In this document: in pieces, positions 36,694-44,705 of the stretch
How the letters are laid out: each line of letters starts with the position of its first letter
Numbering within the stretch: the stretch's first letter is position 1
Assembly: GCA_002345505.1 (NCBI GenBank)
Contig: DDWJ01000018.1
Coordinates: 15,535 to 79,534 of the forward strand
Source: Caryophanales bacterium UBA2289
GTDB taxonomy: Bacteria; Bacillota_I; Bacilli_A; Izemoplasmatales; Hujiaoplasmataceae
Direction: 5' to 3'
Length of the DNA: 64,000 nucleotides
Position numbers and translations under genes: made by a program
Notes under the pieces: generated by a model
Seen by the model: only the letters and a program-made list of their open reading frames with translations
What the model was told of the DNA's origin: nothing
The model's database searches: none

Positions 36694-36870
36694 TGGTGGA
36701 ACCAGAAGGATTTGAACCTTCGACCTTCTGCACGTAAAGCAGATTCATGCACGCTTAATAAACCCCTATATTTAGCCGTATTAAGCAATAATTTAATAAG
36801 TTTGACCCTTGTCTTGACCCTTGTAACATTTCTTAAAATATATTGAATAATTGCAACTAAACCATCATAA
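36694..36870 (-). repeat. tRNA-Val 3' fragment 3 (UAC anticodon) with tail
   Basis: 36694-36744 matches a tRNA-Val 3' part but the loop reads CTGCTTTACGTGCAG, giving anticodon UAC, and the variable and T arms are changed with compensating bases (GAAGG/CCTTC). It therefore came from a different tRNA-Val gene than the one at 44111. The right-hand tail again carries the doubled CAAGGGTCAA (36798-36830). The rest of the 36503-36896 gap holds the terminator and AT-rich sequence. Confidence 0.8.
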
Positions 36871-36896
36871 AAAAGATAATTTAATCAAATTTAATT

Positions 36897-37838
36897 CTAA
36901 GAGTCATTAAATACCACAACTTTAATTAGATCTCTAACCATTCTAGTAAGCTCAGAAATGATTTCATTTCTAAATTTACCTTCAATTAGATTATCCAAAG
37001 AAAATTCTCCATCATGAGTAAATTTTCCTCTAGCGTCATTGCACAATTTATAGAATGATCCAGGTGTTATTCCTAGGTAAAAGTAATTTTTTAGACTTTG
37101 GTCAAGATATAATTGAAACGTTTTTCCTATGGATGCTATTTTTAACATTCCAAGCCTTGATTTTAAATTTTCTATGTCTTCTATAGAATCCTCAGGGAGT
37201 GATTGAATAATTTTTTCTACATATTCTTTATATGGACTATCTTTAAAATTTCTGCTTTTTATAGTTGATTCAATCGCTATCAGTAAAAGTAGGAATCTTG
37301 TTCTAAAATCATTACTTACAGTCGATAAATTATATAGTTCTAACACAGTTATATGAGATGCTATTAACTTTGGAGTATTAAAACTATTATTTATTATTTC
37401 TTCTTCATTGTTATGCAATATTGAATATGTTGCCTTGAAATCAGTAGTCAAACAAAATTCTGCACTTACACTTATTATTTTCACGTTCTCATTATATGAA
37501 ATCTTAGGTAGTTTCTCTGTTAAAATTTTGAAATACCTGGTATAGCCATTATCGTTCGTTGTTCCTATCTCTTTAAATTTAAAGTAAGCCGATGTTCTAA
37601 ATGAATATATCATCATTTTTTCATAAGCAGTAGCTATATATTCTTTCGTATCATCCAGTGTATAAAAATCTCCTATTTGCAATTCAAATAAATCAGAATC
37701 GCTTAATAAATCTTTATTTCCAATAATCTTATATGTGAGTAAGTCTTCTGAGGAAAAACTATAAGATTTTTTTTCAATATTTATTTTAACAAAATTCTCA
37801 ATAGTGAATACTGCTGATAATCGGTAAATCATAATCAT
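36897..37838 (-). CDS. Apea-like HEPN-domain protein
   Basis: 313 residues, soluble. The N-terminal 160 residues match nothing I know. The C-terminal half resembles Apea-like HEPN domains: RFLLLLIAIESTIKSRNF, a helical stretch, then CNDARGKFTHDGEFSLDNLI, containing the R-x4-H HEPN active-site motif (RGKFTH), and a final helix RMVRDLIKVVVF. HEPN proteins are often RNases in phage defence or toxin systems. Gene sits at the far end of the RiPP unit, 100 nt after the ABC transporter. No partner nucleotidyltransferase is adjacent. GAAGGGA precedes the ATG. Confidence 0.6.
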   Translation of the reverse strand: MIMIYRLSAVFTIENFVKINIEKKSYSFSSEDLLTYKIIGNKDLLSDSDLFELQIGDFYTLDDTKEYIATAYEKMMIYSFRTSAYFKFKEIGTTNDNGYTRYFKILTEKLPKISYNENVKIISVSAEFCLTTDFKATYSILHNNEEEIINNSFNTPKLIASHITVLELYNLSTVSNDFRTRFLLLLIAIESTIKSRNFKDSPYKEYVEKIIQSLPEDSIEDIENLKSRLGMLKIASIGKTFQLYLDQSLKNYFYLGITPGSFYKLCNDARGKFTHDGEFSLDNLIEGKFRNEIISELTRMVRDLIKVVVFNDS

Positions 37839-37937
37839 TTTCCCTTCTAGAAAAAAATCAAGTTCTAGGTTTTTGGCCCATCAGATAAATACTAAAAAAA
37901 TAGGCTTATTCTGATTTTAGTTCTTCCGTTATATCCA

Positions 37938-39539
37938 TTAATCAATATTAATTTCTTTATTGAAACTAATACCTCCAAAATTATTATGATCAATCACAAT
38001 AATTATTTTATCTTTCTTCATGGAATATTCATTAACAAAATTGGCAAAATCAATTTGAGTTTCTTTATCCATCCCTGATGTGACTTCATCAAATATTATT
38101 AAGTCTGATAAAGCAAATTTTAGTTTTGCTTTAATATATAATATTTTTTTTCTTTGACCTACAGATAAATTTGATCCATAATTAATCATGATTTTCTCTT
38201 CAATTCTCATTTTTTCAAGTTCAACTTTTAAAGTTTCATCATTAACACCAGCACAATTAGCTTTTAGATACTCAATAATACTATCATTCATTAGAAATTC
38301 GTCTTGGTTTACAAATAGAGTTTTGGAGTAAAGAGACTTTAAATCTAATTCGTTGATACTAATATCATTAATCTTTATGTTTCCAGCTTTAATAGGATAA
38401 AGCCCTAGTAAAATTTTGATGATTGAAGATTTTCCAGAGCCATTTAAGCCTGAGATTCTAATGCAATCACCTTTTTCAATTTTCAAATTAAAATTTTTTA
38501 TAAACGAATTCGTTTCTATACCATACGAAAATGTTACATTTTCAAACCTGATAGAAGTAATGTCAGAAAGTTTTCTTATGCCTATTTTTTTTCTTATATT
38601 TAATATTTTATCAATATTTACAAAACATACTTTAGCTTTTACAGTCTGATGAAACATTAGTTCGATTTTCTGACCTTCTGACATTATGATATTTGATAAA
38701 ACTGAAAAAAACGCAAAATTAACTAATGCATTTCCATCTAGTGAATAAGCTAAAAATGCTGACAGTACAATGCTAAACAATATTGAATAGTTTTGAATTA
38801 TTCCTGACCATAGGTAAATAACTTTATCTTCCTTTTTTGCAACTGATATGAATGATGAAATTGATTTTTTTACTTTACTATTATAATAATCTATTGTCAA
38901 ACTTGTTTGTATAAAAGGTATAGCGCTCGAAAACTCATTTACTACTTCATGAACCTGTTTAAGATTTTGATTTGTTGTAGAAGCTTTCCTAGATATTATG
39001 TTTCTACTAAAGAAAGATATTAAAATGCCTATTACAAGAGAAGCTAGTATCAATAATGAAACTACAGGGTTGTAGTAAAAAGCTAAAGTGAAAGAGAGAA
39101 TAATAACTATTATTGATCCAATAATACTAGGAATATGATGTGCAACAACTCTAAAAACTTCTAAAATATCGTAATACAAGGTGTGCTTAATAACGTTTGT
39201 TGATAGTTTTTCAACCTCTGACATATATGTATCATTTAGAGCGTTTTGACATTCTAACGATAAATCAGTTATGTATTTACCGCCAAAATTATCAAGTGAT
39301 AAATACCAGAAAGTATTTATAAAAGTTTTAATTAGTAATAAACAGGCAAATCCAAAAATACCTATTACAATCAACAAGAGTTGAGAATCATCATTTATAA
39401 TCCATTCAAGGTAAAATTTGATAAGAATAGGGACAATTATTGATAGAATAGATAATAAAACTACGAATAAAAAGCTTAATAGAGAATCTTTTTTGTGTTC
39501 TTTAATTGCTTTAAAAAAATTTGATAGTATTTTATTCAA
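37938..39539 (-). CDS. ABC transporter (fused TMD-NBD), probable RiPP exporter
   Basis: 533 residues with six transmembrane helices (about 20-300) and one ATPase domain: Walker A SGLNGSGKSSIIKILLG, Q-loop VNQDEF, signature LSVGQRKK, Walker B LIIFDEVTSGMD and switch His IDHNN. No C39 peptidase domain, so a leader would be removed by another protease. The TTG at 39539 (AGAGGGTGA 4-5 nt upstream) overlaps the maturase TGA, so they are translationally coupled. An upstream in-frame ATG in the maturase gene is less likely. The frame is intact although the maturase and precursor are not. Confidence 0.85.
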   Translation of the reverse strand: MNKILSNFFKAIKEHKKDSLLSFLFVVLLSILSIIVPILIKFYLEWIINDDSQLLLIVIGIFGFACLLLIKTFINTFWYLSLDNFGGKYITDLSLECQNALNDTYMSEVEKLSTNVIKHTLYYDILEVFRVVAHHIPSIIGSIIVIILSFTLAFYYNPVVSLLILASLVIGILISFFSRNIISRKASTTNQNLKQVHEVVNEFSSAIPFIQTSLTIDYYNSKVKKSISSFISVAKKEDKVIYLWSGIIQNYSILFSIVLSAFLAYSLDGNALVNFAFFSVLSNIIMSEGQKIELMFHQTVKAKVCFVNIDKILNIRKKIGIRKLSDITSIRFENVTFSYGIETNSFIKNFNLKIEKGDCIRISGLNGSGKSSIIKILLGLYPIKAGNIKINDISINELDLKSLYSKTLFVNQDEFLMNDSIIEYLKANCAGVNDETLKVELEKMRIEEKIMINYGSNLSVGQRKKILYIKAKLKFALSDLIIFDEVTSGMDKETQIDFANFVNEYSMKKDKIIIVIDHNNFGGISFNKEINID

Positions 39540-40774
39540 AATTTCACCCTCTCTTTCATCTCGAAACAAGTTATAGGATTGCTCCTTTTTTCATCATAAT
39601 AAGCTTTTGCCTGAGCTCTACAATCTGTTCTATAACAATTTTTACGATATCTACACCTCAAACAATCTACAGTGTTTTTAGATTTTTCAACTCTGCAACG
39701 CAAAATATTGTCGCCAACATCTGACCACGCTCTAAGCAATCCCGTATCAAACGCATTATGCTTAAAATAAAATATTTCATCATTTGCCGCATTACAAATT
39801 TTGAGTCTGCCATCAGCCATTACGCAACACTGAGATATTGCGGCTGTACATCTGGTTTGCTTTCGCTTTGCAACTCCTCGATTTTCAAAAACAAATGGCA
39901 ATGATTCTCTTACAGAAGTTAGTTCTTGTAATGAAAAAGAACAATTATTACCATCTCCCATTGGAAAAACAATATCATGGGTATGAATAGCGGTCAAAAA
40001 TTGATTTTTAATATAATCTTTAAACTCCTGGACTTGGAAAAGATTATCTTTCATTATTGTTGTAGAAATATATAGTGAAATATTATCATACTATGCTATT
40101 TTATTCAATGTGTTAATTACTCTTCTGAAGCTATTGTTATTCCCTCTAATTTTGTTATGAATCTTTTCAAAACCATCTAGACTAACTTTTATACTGTATC
40201 TGTATTTTTTTGTTAAAATAAGCATTTTAGAGATGAGTTCGGTATTAAATCCATTGGTAAATACTGTTACTTCAAAGCCTTTACTAAGATAAAATAATAA
40301 AATTTTAAGGAAATCTGGATGTAAAGTGCATTCTCCTCCGGTCAACGAAATAGATTTTGTATGAAGTTTTTCAAGATCTTCTAGCGAATCATATATCCAT
40401 TTCAAAGGTATAAAAAGTCTTTGTGTTAGGTGAGAAAAACTTCCATAACAGTGAATACAGTTTAAGTTACAGATGTTTGTTAGTTCCAAGCTAAAAGATG
40501 TCAAAGGGTATTTAAATTCACAATGCTCAAAAATATAAGTTTTGTACGGGTGTTCTACTTCTTCAATCAAATATTTAGATTTAATTAGCTCATCTAGAAA
40601 ATCAGCTTCTCGACGATTTAATTTGCTTTTTTCCCAAAACTTCATACTAATTTTGTCTCTTGCCTTTTTCGTTATGATAAACGAACTATCATTTGTAGTA
40701 TTGAATAACAAAAACTTACTTTTTTTCCTCAATTCGAGAGTTTGAATAGTTTTTGTGTTAGATTTCACATACAT
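39536..40774 (-). pseudogene. radical SAM/SPASM peptide maturase with in-frame amber stop
   Basis: The reading frame from ATG 40774 is interrupted only by TAG at 40091-40089; reading through gives TLNKIA-stop-YDNISLYISTTIMKDNLFQV, a smooth join. The N-terminal 95 residues look like a PqqD-like recognition domain. The radical SAM cluster motif is CNLNCIHCYGSF, then SLTGGECTLHPDF and IKVSLDGFEKIHNKIRG. The C-terminal SPASM part is Cys-rich (CTAAISQCCVMADGRLKICN, CLRCRYRKNCYRTDC). It would install thioether or C-C crosslinks on the peptide coded upstream. Either dead, amber-suppressed, or split into two polypeptides. Confidence 0.8.
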
Positions 40775-40797
40775 AATAAAACCTTCCTATCTATAAA

Positions 40798-40821
40798 GAA
40801 ATATCGCGTGTGCGATATTTC
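40798..40821 (-). promoter_or_regulatory. hairpin between RiPP precursor remnant and maturase
   Basis: GAAATATCGC (40798-40807) pairs perfectly with GCGATATTTC (40812-40821), loop of 4. It lies just after the core-peptide stop and has no strong T-run, so it looks like an attenuator or mRNA-stabilising stem setting precursor-to-enzyme ratio. Confidence 0.65.
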
Positions 40822-40828
40822 TTCTTTT

Positions 40829-40980
40829 CTAGCAACTTTCATGTCCGCAAGCCCAATTAGTTCCTCCAGCTAATGAATTAATGGATTTTTGATCAATTTA
40901 TAGGCTATTAATTATTTAGAAAACTACACACTAACTCCATTGCAGAATCAAATTTCGACTTGTTAAAATTTATATTTCAA
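40829..40980 (-). pseudogene. remnant of a RiPP precursor peptide gene
   Basis: The frame that ends at TAG 40831-40829 reads IDQKSINSLAGGTNWACGHE-SC: a GG-type leader end followed by a short Trp/Cys core (two Cys, one Trp). It has no usable start, as TAA is directly upstream. A leader-like stretch NKSKFDSAMELVCSFLNN lies in another frame from about 40970 to 40911. At least two lesions separate the parts. Position just before the maturase, with an intergenic hairpin, is that of a RiPP precursor. The whole identification is inference from context and composition. Confidence 0.5.
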
Positions 40981-41257
40981 CTATAATAATACTTCTGAAA
41001 ATAACAGTTTTTTATCATAACTACTTACTCATCACTTAACTATTCTTGTTCATAAAAGTCATGAAAACATCTTAATTTCACTCGTCTTTACTAAAAAAAT
41101 TAATTTAAGCTTTATTGTAATTGATTTATCGAAAATATTTTTCTGCGAAAAAAGTACTTGATTTTTTTACAACTGCCTATAGCAAATTAAAAAAAAGCCT
41201 AAATAATATTCTAAGCAGATACGTGTGTTATGCATATTAAGTGTATTTCTATAACTT

Positions 41258-41307
41258 AGTATATACTATTCAAGCATCTAAAACTAAGGCGTATATGTCA
41301 TATATTT
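41258..41307 (-). promoter_or_regulatory. shared 22-bp box (site C) and -10 upstream of the RiPP locus
   Basis: Box at 41286-41307; the identical core GGCGTATATGTCATA is at 41288-41302 on the plus strand. It matches the sites at 60512 and 61508 at 19 of 22 positions. Reading toward the RiPP genes, the box is followed after 22 bp by TATACT (41263-41258), the same spacing as at the HD-GYP gene. No -35 is recognisable, which fits an activator site. Confidence 0.7.
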
Positions 41308-41738
41308 CACACTTATCAAATATCTATAAATCTTAAACAAAAAGAGAGTTTTCTTGAGCTAACAATATTTTATTAATCATTAGTAATAATGAAATTTTCT
41401 TAAATAGAGTAATCAAACTATCTACACAGAATAAATACATTTAAAATGAAATTAAATCACAAACCCTATAATTTTAATTTAAGTTATAGTAGTATTGGAC
41501 TTGTTAGAAAAATGCAATTTCCTTTAAAATATTTACTTAGATATAATCTATTGATAGAAAATATTTGAACAAAAGAATAAATTCAAAGATTTCTTTGAGA
41601 GCAAAAAGATATTACTTTACAAATAAATCTAGAGTAAACTAAATAAATATTCAGAACTATTCAATAGTAGAGAGTACATACAGGTTCTAGAGTAACATTC
41701 GGATTAAACGTATATAATAATCTACGATTTAAGTCTAA

Positions 41739-41779
41739 AAAAAAGCGATAATTGAAAAAATCAATTTCGCTAAATTTGG
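41739..41779 (-). terminator. terminator after tRNA fragment 4
   Basis: AGCGATAATTGA pairs with TCAATTTCGCT around a short A-rich loop (about 41746-41771). On the minus strand T8 follows. Confidence 0.75.
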
Positions 41780-41785
41780 TCATTA

Positions 41786-42163
41786 TGGTGGAACCAGAGG
41801 GATTTGAACCCCCGACCTCCTGCACGTCAAGCAGATTCGCACACCCTTGATTTATTACTATATTTAGCCATTTAATACACTTTAATAATAAGTTTGACCC
41901 TTGTCTTGACCCTTGTAACATTTCTTAAAATAATTAAAATAGTAGCAACTAAACCATCATATATCGAATTGATTTTGTAAATTGTGCCCATTCTGCATTG
42001 GATAATTTAGTATTTTATTTGAAATAGTTTGAGCCGCAGTCGGACTGTCGACAGATGAATTTTCGATTGCATCAGGTGTCAATAGAAGTCAATAATGCTT
42101 TTTTTACTAGAATGGAAGCTGTGAAGACCATAAAGATACACTCTTTACTAGTAAAACATAGGT
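41786..42163 (-). repeat. tRNA-Val 3' fragment 4 plus attachment-module repeat
   Basis: 41786-41836 matches the tRNA-Val(GAC) 3' part. 41837-42163 is a near-identical copy of 33201-33530, including the doubled CAAGGGTCAA and a distal CTTTACTAGTAAAAC motif. It marks the left end of the island unit that touches the intact tRNA. No open frame of useful size is present in the block on either strand; a 10-15 codon C-terminal frame (YKGQDKGQTYY) is the only hint of a recombinase. Confidence 0.8.
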
Positions 42164-42221
42164 TCAATGTATGTAAGTAACATCCGTGAGTTCCAAAAAT
42201 AGGATTCTTATTATTGATTTT

Positions 42222-42521
42222 TTAATACGTATCAAAATCAATTTCATATACTAAGTCATTATCATAAGTTGAGACTTTCATGATATGTTCTTTTGCCATT
42301 TCCCAAGTTGTTTTCATAGACTTAATATTTGAATAGTCAGAACTGAACTCAGAAAACGGTTGAATCCACTTAGAATCTAAATGAAATGCATCAATACCGA
42401 AAATTCTTAATCGCATTATTTTGCACTGCTCAATTATAATTAATGCATTATCTTTATTAAAAAGCAACAAATTGTAGCGTCTAATCCCTAAATCTAGGAA
42501 TCTTTTGTCTATTCCATTCAT
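42222..42521 (-). CDS. putative immunity-type protein, 99 residues
   Basis: Small acidic soluble protein: NGIDKRFLDLGIRRYNLLLF, then MRLRIFGIDAFHLDSKWIQP, ending DNDLVYEIDFDTY. I do not recognise a named family. A strong AAGGAGG site lies before the ATG. Directly upstream is a fragment that looks like the C-terminus of a secreted polymorphic toxin (42538-42679), and small acidic proteins in this position are commonly the cognate immunity protein. It could equally be an unrelated hypothetical. The toxin is broken, so this would be an orphan immunity gene. Confidence 0.5.
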   Translation of the reverse strand: MNGIDKRFLDLGIRRYNLLLFNKDNALIIIEQCKIMRLRIFGIDAFHLDSKWIQPFSEFSSDYSNIKSMKTTWEMAKEHIMKVSTYDNDLVYEIDFDTY

Positions 42522-42537
42522 ATTTTCCTCCTTAATA

Positions 42538-42679
42538 ATTTAAATTATTCATTTGAGGTAATTGGGTTTTCTATAGTACTATCAGGCACCCAATTTGGAT
42601 TATATCTATCGCTTATTTGTATTACAGCATTTGTATAGTTATCAACCACTACATATGAACCATCAAATATAGTAATTTT
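42538..42679 (-). pseudogene. C-terminal remnant of a polymorphic-toxin-like protein
   Basis: Minus-strand frame: KITIFDGSYVVVDNYTNAVI then QISDRYNPNWVPDSTIENPI and a stop at about 42538. The pattern xDGxxVVxDNxTNxVxQxSDxxxPNWVxD is what I know from the ends of nuclease-type toxin domains. There is no start codon: a TGA, which is also the stop of the AAA ATPase gene, precedes it in frame. It is probably the tail left after a deletion or recombination. Confidence 0.45.
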
Positions 42680-43885
42680 TCATAAGTTCTTCCGTTCAAA
42701 ACTAAACTGTTCTAATAGAAAATCTTCAATGTTCAAATGAATAATTCCATTTTGTGAGAAATCAACATTATCCATAGATAACACGTACTTGTCAAAATTA
42801 TCTCTTATATCTTCATATACACTAAATTCTCTATTTCTTGTTTTTTCAGACTCCATAATATAACAAACTTGGTAATACTTAGTTAATTTCCCTTTTTTTG
42901 CTACAAAATCAATTTCTTGATTGTTTACTTTACCAATGTAGACAGTATATCCTCTTCTCAAAAGTTCAATATAAACAATATTTTCTAATAACATTTCTAC
43001 TATATTCTCATTGTTTCCGATGATCGCTTCGCGAATACCTTGATCAGCAATATAGTATTTCTCTTCAGTTTTTAGAATTGATTTGCCTATTAAATCATTT
43101 CTTTTAACTTTATAAATTAAAAAGGCATTTGTAATAATATTTAGGTAGCTTAATATAGTATCAACTGAAACATTCATTCTTTGAGATTTCAAATATTTAG
43201 ATATTGATAATGCTGAAAATGTTTTTCCAGTGTTGCTAAAAACATATTCTATTAATCTTTCTAAGATAACTGTATTTCTTATGCTATTTCTTTGAATAAC
43301 ATCTTGAAGTACCGCTGATTTAAATTGGTCCCTTAAAATATTCATCGATATATCATAATCAAATCCAAAAGTAGTTATTGAAGGCATTCCACCGAATATA
43401 ATATATTCTCTTAATGACGCTTTAGGTTTTAATTCTTTAAACTCTTTAAATGAAAAGGGATGTACAAGAATTTCAATATATCGTCCAGCTAAATAAGTTG
43501 ATAAATCTGAAGACAGCAAGTCTGCATTAGATCCAGTCACATATATATCAAAATTATTTAATGCATGAAATCCATTAACGGCTTTTTCCCAATTCTCTAC
43601 TCTACCAACTTCATCAAGGAATAAATATAGCTTACCTGATTTTCCTTCACTCCAAGTCATCACTCTATTTGACAAATCATTAAAATCTTGGATATTGAAA
43701 TTTTCTGGAAGCTCAAAATTAAGTTTTAAAATATGTTCTTTTCCAACAGCTTGGTTGAATAATTCATCAATAAACAAATCTATTAAGACTGATTTTCCAA
43801 CCCGCCTTAACCCAGTCAATATCTTAATGATTGGTTTATCTTTATATTTTAATAATTCATTTATATAATTATCTCTTCTTACCAT
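42680..43885 (-). CDS. AAA_14/DUF4143 ATPase
   Basis: 401 residues. The AAA domain opens with PIIKILTGLRRVGKSVLIDL (Walker A GLRRVGKS), Walker B YLFLDEVGRVENWEKAVNGF, sensor TGSNADLLSSDLSTYLAGRY and EILVHPFSFKEF. A winged helix (FSALSISKYLKSQRMNVSVD) and the C-terminal DUF4143 nuclease-like part (RRGYTVYIGKVNNQEIDFVA) follow. This family is common on islands and proposed to act in defence or toxin-like conflicts, but function is not settled. Only full gene of the tRNA-proximal unit besides the small one at 42222. Confidence 0.88.
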   Translation of the reverse strand: MVRRDNYINELLKYKDKPIIKILTGLRRVGKSVLIDLFIDELFNQAVGKEHILKLNFELPENFNIQDFNDLSNRVMTWSEGKSGKLYLFLDEVGRVENWEKAVNGFHALNNFDIYVTGSNADLLSSDLSTYLAGRYIEILVHPFSFKEFKELKPKASLREYIIFGGMPSITTFGFDYDISMNILRDQFKSAVLQDVIQRNSIRNTVILERLIEYVFSNTGKTFSALSISKYLKSQRMNVSVDTILSYLNIITNAFLIYKVKRNDLIGKSILKTEEKYYIADQGIREAIIGNNENIVEMLLENIVYIELLRRGYTVYIGKVNNQEIDFVAKKGKLTKYYQVCYIMESEKTRNREFSVYEDIRDNFDKYVLSMDNVDFSQNGIIHLNIEDFLLEQFSFERKNL

Positions 43886-44039
43886 ATTACCACCTCAATT
43901 TAGATTATACTCGAAATTAATAACTTTTTCAAGTACAATTTCGATTATATTATAAATTATCGCTTTGTAATCAATTTTTGTTCATCCGGATATGCCGTTA
44001 TTTGTGTTTAATTTATTATAAACCTATTCAAAATATAAA

Positions 44040-44095
44040 AGCTTCCTTAATTAGAGAAGTATTTTTAGTGTACTATTTCTCTCATTTTCGGAAGC
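44040..44095 (-). terminator. terminator of tRNA-Val
   Basis: AAGCTTCC (left) pairs with GGAAGCTT-type sequence (right), with inner TTAGAGAAGT/ACTATTTCTCT. On the minus strand a T-rich stretch follows. It lies just after the tRNA 3' end. Confidence 0.7.
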
Positions 44096-44110
44096 TATTT
44101 CATTTTTTAG

Positions 44111-44185
44111 TGGTGGAACCAGAGGGATTTGAACCCCCGACCCCCTGCACGTCAAGCAGATGCTCTCCCACTGAGCTATGATTCC
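44111..44185 (-). tRNA. tRNA-Val (GAC anticodon), CCA encoded
   Basis: 75-nt cloverleaf: acceptor GGAATCA with TGGTTCC, D-arm TAGCTCAGTGGGAGAGCA, anticodon arm TCTGC-TTGACGT-GCAGG, T-loop TTCAAAT, encoded CCA. Position 5 with 68 is a T-G wobble and the T-stem has one G-T pair, unlike the displaced fragment at 33150, which restores both to Watson-Crick pairs. That is what is expected if the present 3' half was donated by an integrating element. It is the attachment gene of the island. Confidence 0.95.
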
Positions 44186-44235
44186 AGTATAAGAAATTAT
44201 ATCAAATATTTAAAAAGTTGTAAATATTAAAAAAA

Positions 44236-44664
44236 CTATAATTTCCTTACTGCAGTATTAATGTTATTTTTATAAACATAAAACTTTGTAAATATGAATT
44301 CTGTTACAAAGTTTATGATCATTGTCATACCAAGAATTAAATACTCATTCCAACCTATTGCTTCTAAGGAATCACCCCACCATGTTGAAAGCGGTGTAAA
44401 TACCAAGTAATAACAAGCGACTTTAAACATTGCTTTAGGAATGTTAGCAGCTGATTTGAAGGTAAACTTACGATTTAGTGTAAAATTCCATAGAACAGAT
44501 AATGTTAACGCAATTAAATAAGCTGGCCAATAAATCAGTTTTACTACCTCATTTAAAATAGTAAAACTGATTATTTGTATAATGCCAGCAGATATAGAAA
44601 ATAATGTAAATTTTATTATGTGAGTTAAATCTTCTCTTTTTTCCAATTGAATCAAAGTTCTCAA
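44236..44664 (-). CDS. GtrA-like polytopic membrane protein
   Basis: 142 residues, four transmembrane helices. The GtrA/DPMS pattern is visible: IIKFTLFSISAGIIQIISFT near the start, then SVLWNFTLNRKFTFKSA (the conserved NFxxNRxFTF block) and the final helix ending FIFTKFYVYKN. Family members help move lipid-linked sugars across the membrane. No glycosyltransferase is next to it. Upstream on the same strand is the 44706 membrane protein gene with a 41-nt gap, so they may form an operon reading toward the tRNA. Confidence 0.8.
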   Translation of the reverse strand: MRTLIQLEKREDLTHIIKFTLFSISAGIIQIISFTILNEVVKLIYWPAYLIALTLSVLWNFTLNRKFTFKSAANIPKAMFKVACYYLVFTPLSTWWGDSLEAIGWNEYLILGMTMIINFVTEFIFTKFYVYKNNINTAVRKL

Positions 44665-44705
44665 ACTACAAGAACCCTTTCTAAATAACTTTTATAATAT
44701 TTAAG

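Larger units (their letters stand above)
40984..41785. other. gene-free AT-rich stretch of the RiPP unit
   Basis: About 800 bp. I see no supported ORF on either strand. It holds the shared regulatory box and -10 (41258-41307), giving a predicted 5' leader of about 270 nt before the precursor remnant, and at its right end the terminator of tRNA fragment 4. Confidence 0.55.
33150..44185. mobile_element. composite genomic island built at tRNA-Val(GAC)
   Basis: The right edge is the intact tRNA-Val gene (44111-44185, minus strand). Displaced 51-nt copies of its 3' part lie at 33150, 35664, 36694 and 41786, all in the same orientation, each with a minus-strand terminator to its left and a conserved tail (ACAAGGGTCAAGACAAGGGT and nearby) to its right. 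The copies cut the island into four units of about 2.5, 1.0, 5.1 and 2.3 kb. Cargo is accessory: AbiE, HEPN, RiPP genes, ATPase, toxin tail/immunity. No intact recombinase is present, so the units are either dead or mobilised in trans. Confidence 0.8.

Noticed and set aside
40829..40897. Intact 22-residue RiPP precursor starting at ATT
   Set aside because: ATT starts are very rare, no ribosome site is present, and a leader-like stretch lies upstream in another frame, so a decayed gene is more likely.
39536..40980. Alternative genetic code (TGA or TAG read as sense)
   Set aside because: TGA and TAG end other full-length genes in the window with normal C-termini (e.g. pdhC, pepC), and the broken genes differ in stop codon (TAA, TAG). 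Local decay is simpler.
33150..41836. Four extra tRNA-Val genes
   Set aside because: Each copy lacks the acceptor 5' strand, D-arm and part of the anticodon arm, so only the gene at 44111 can be a tRNA.
41661..41921. An 86-codon minus-strand frame across tRNA fragment 4
   Set aside because: It runs through the tRNA remnant and direct-repeat tail, shows no protein-like pattern and has no ribosome site.
43978..44181. A plus-strand frame antisense to tRNA-Val
   Set aside because: It is a by-product of the tRNA and terminator sequence; similar frames appear at the other fragments.
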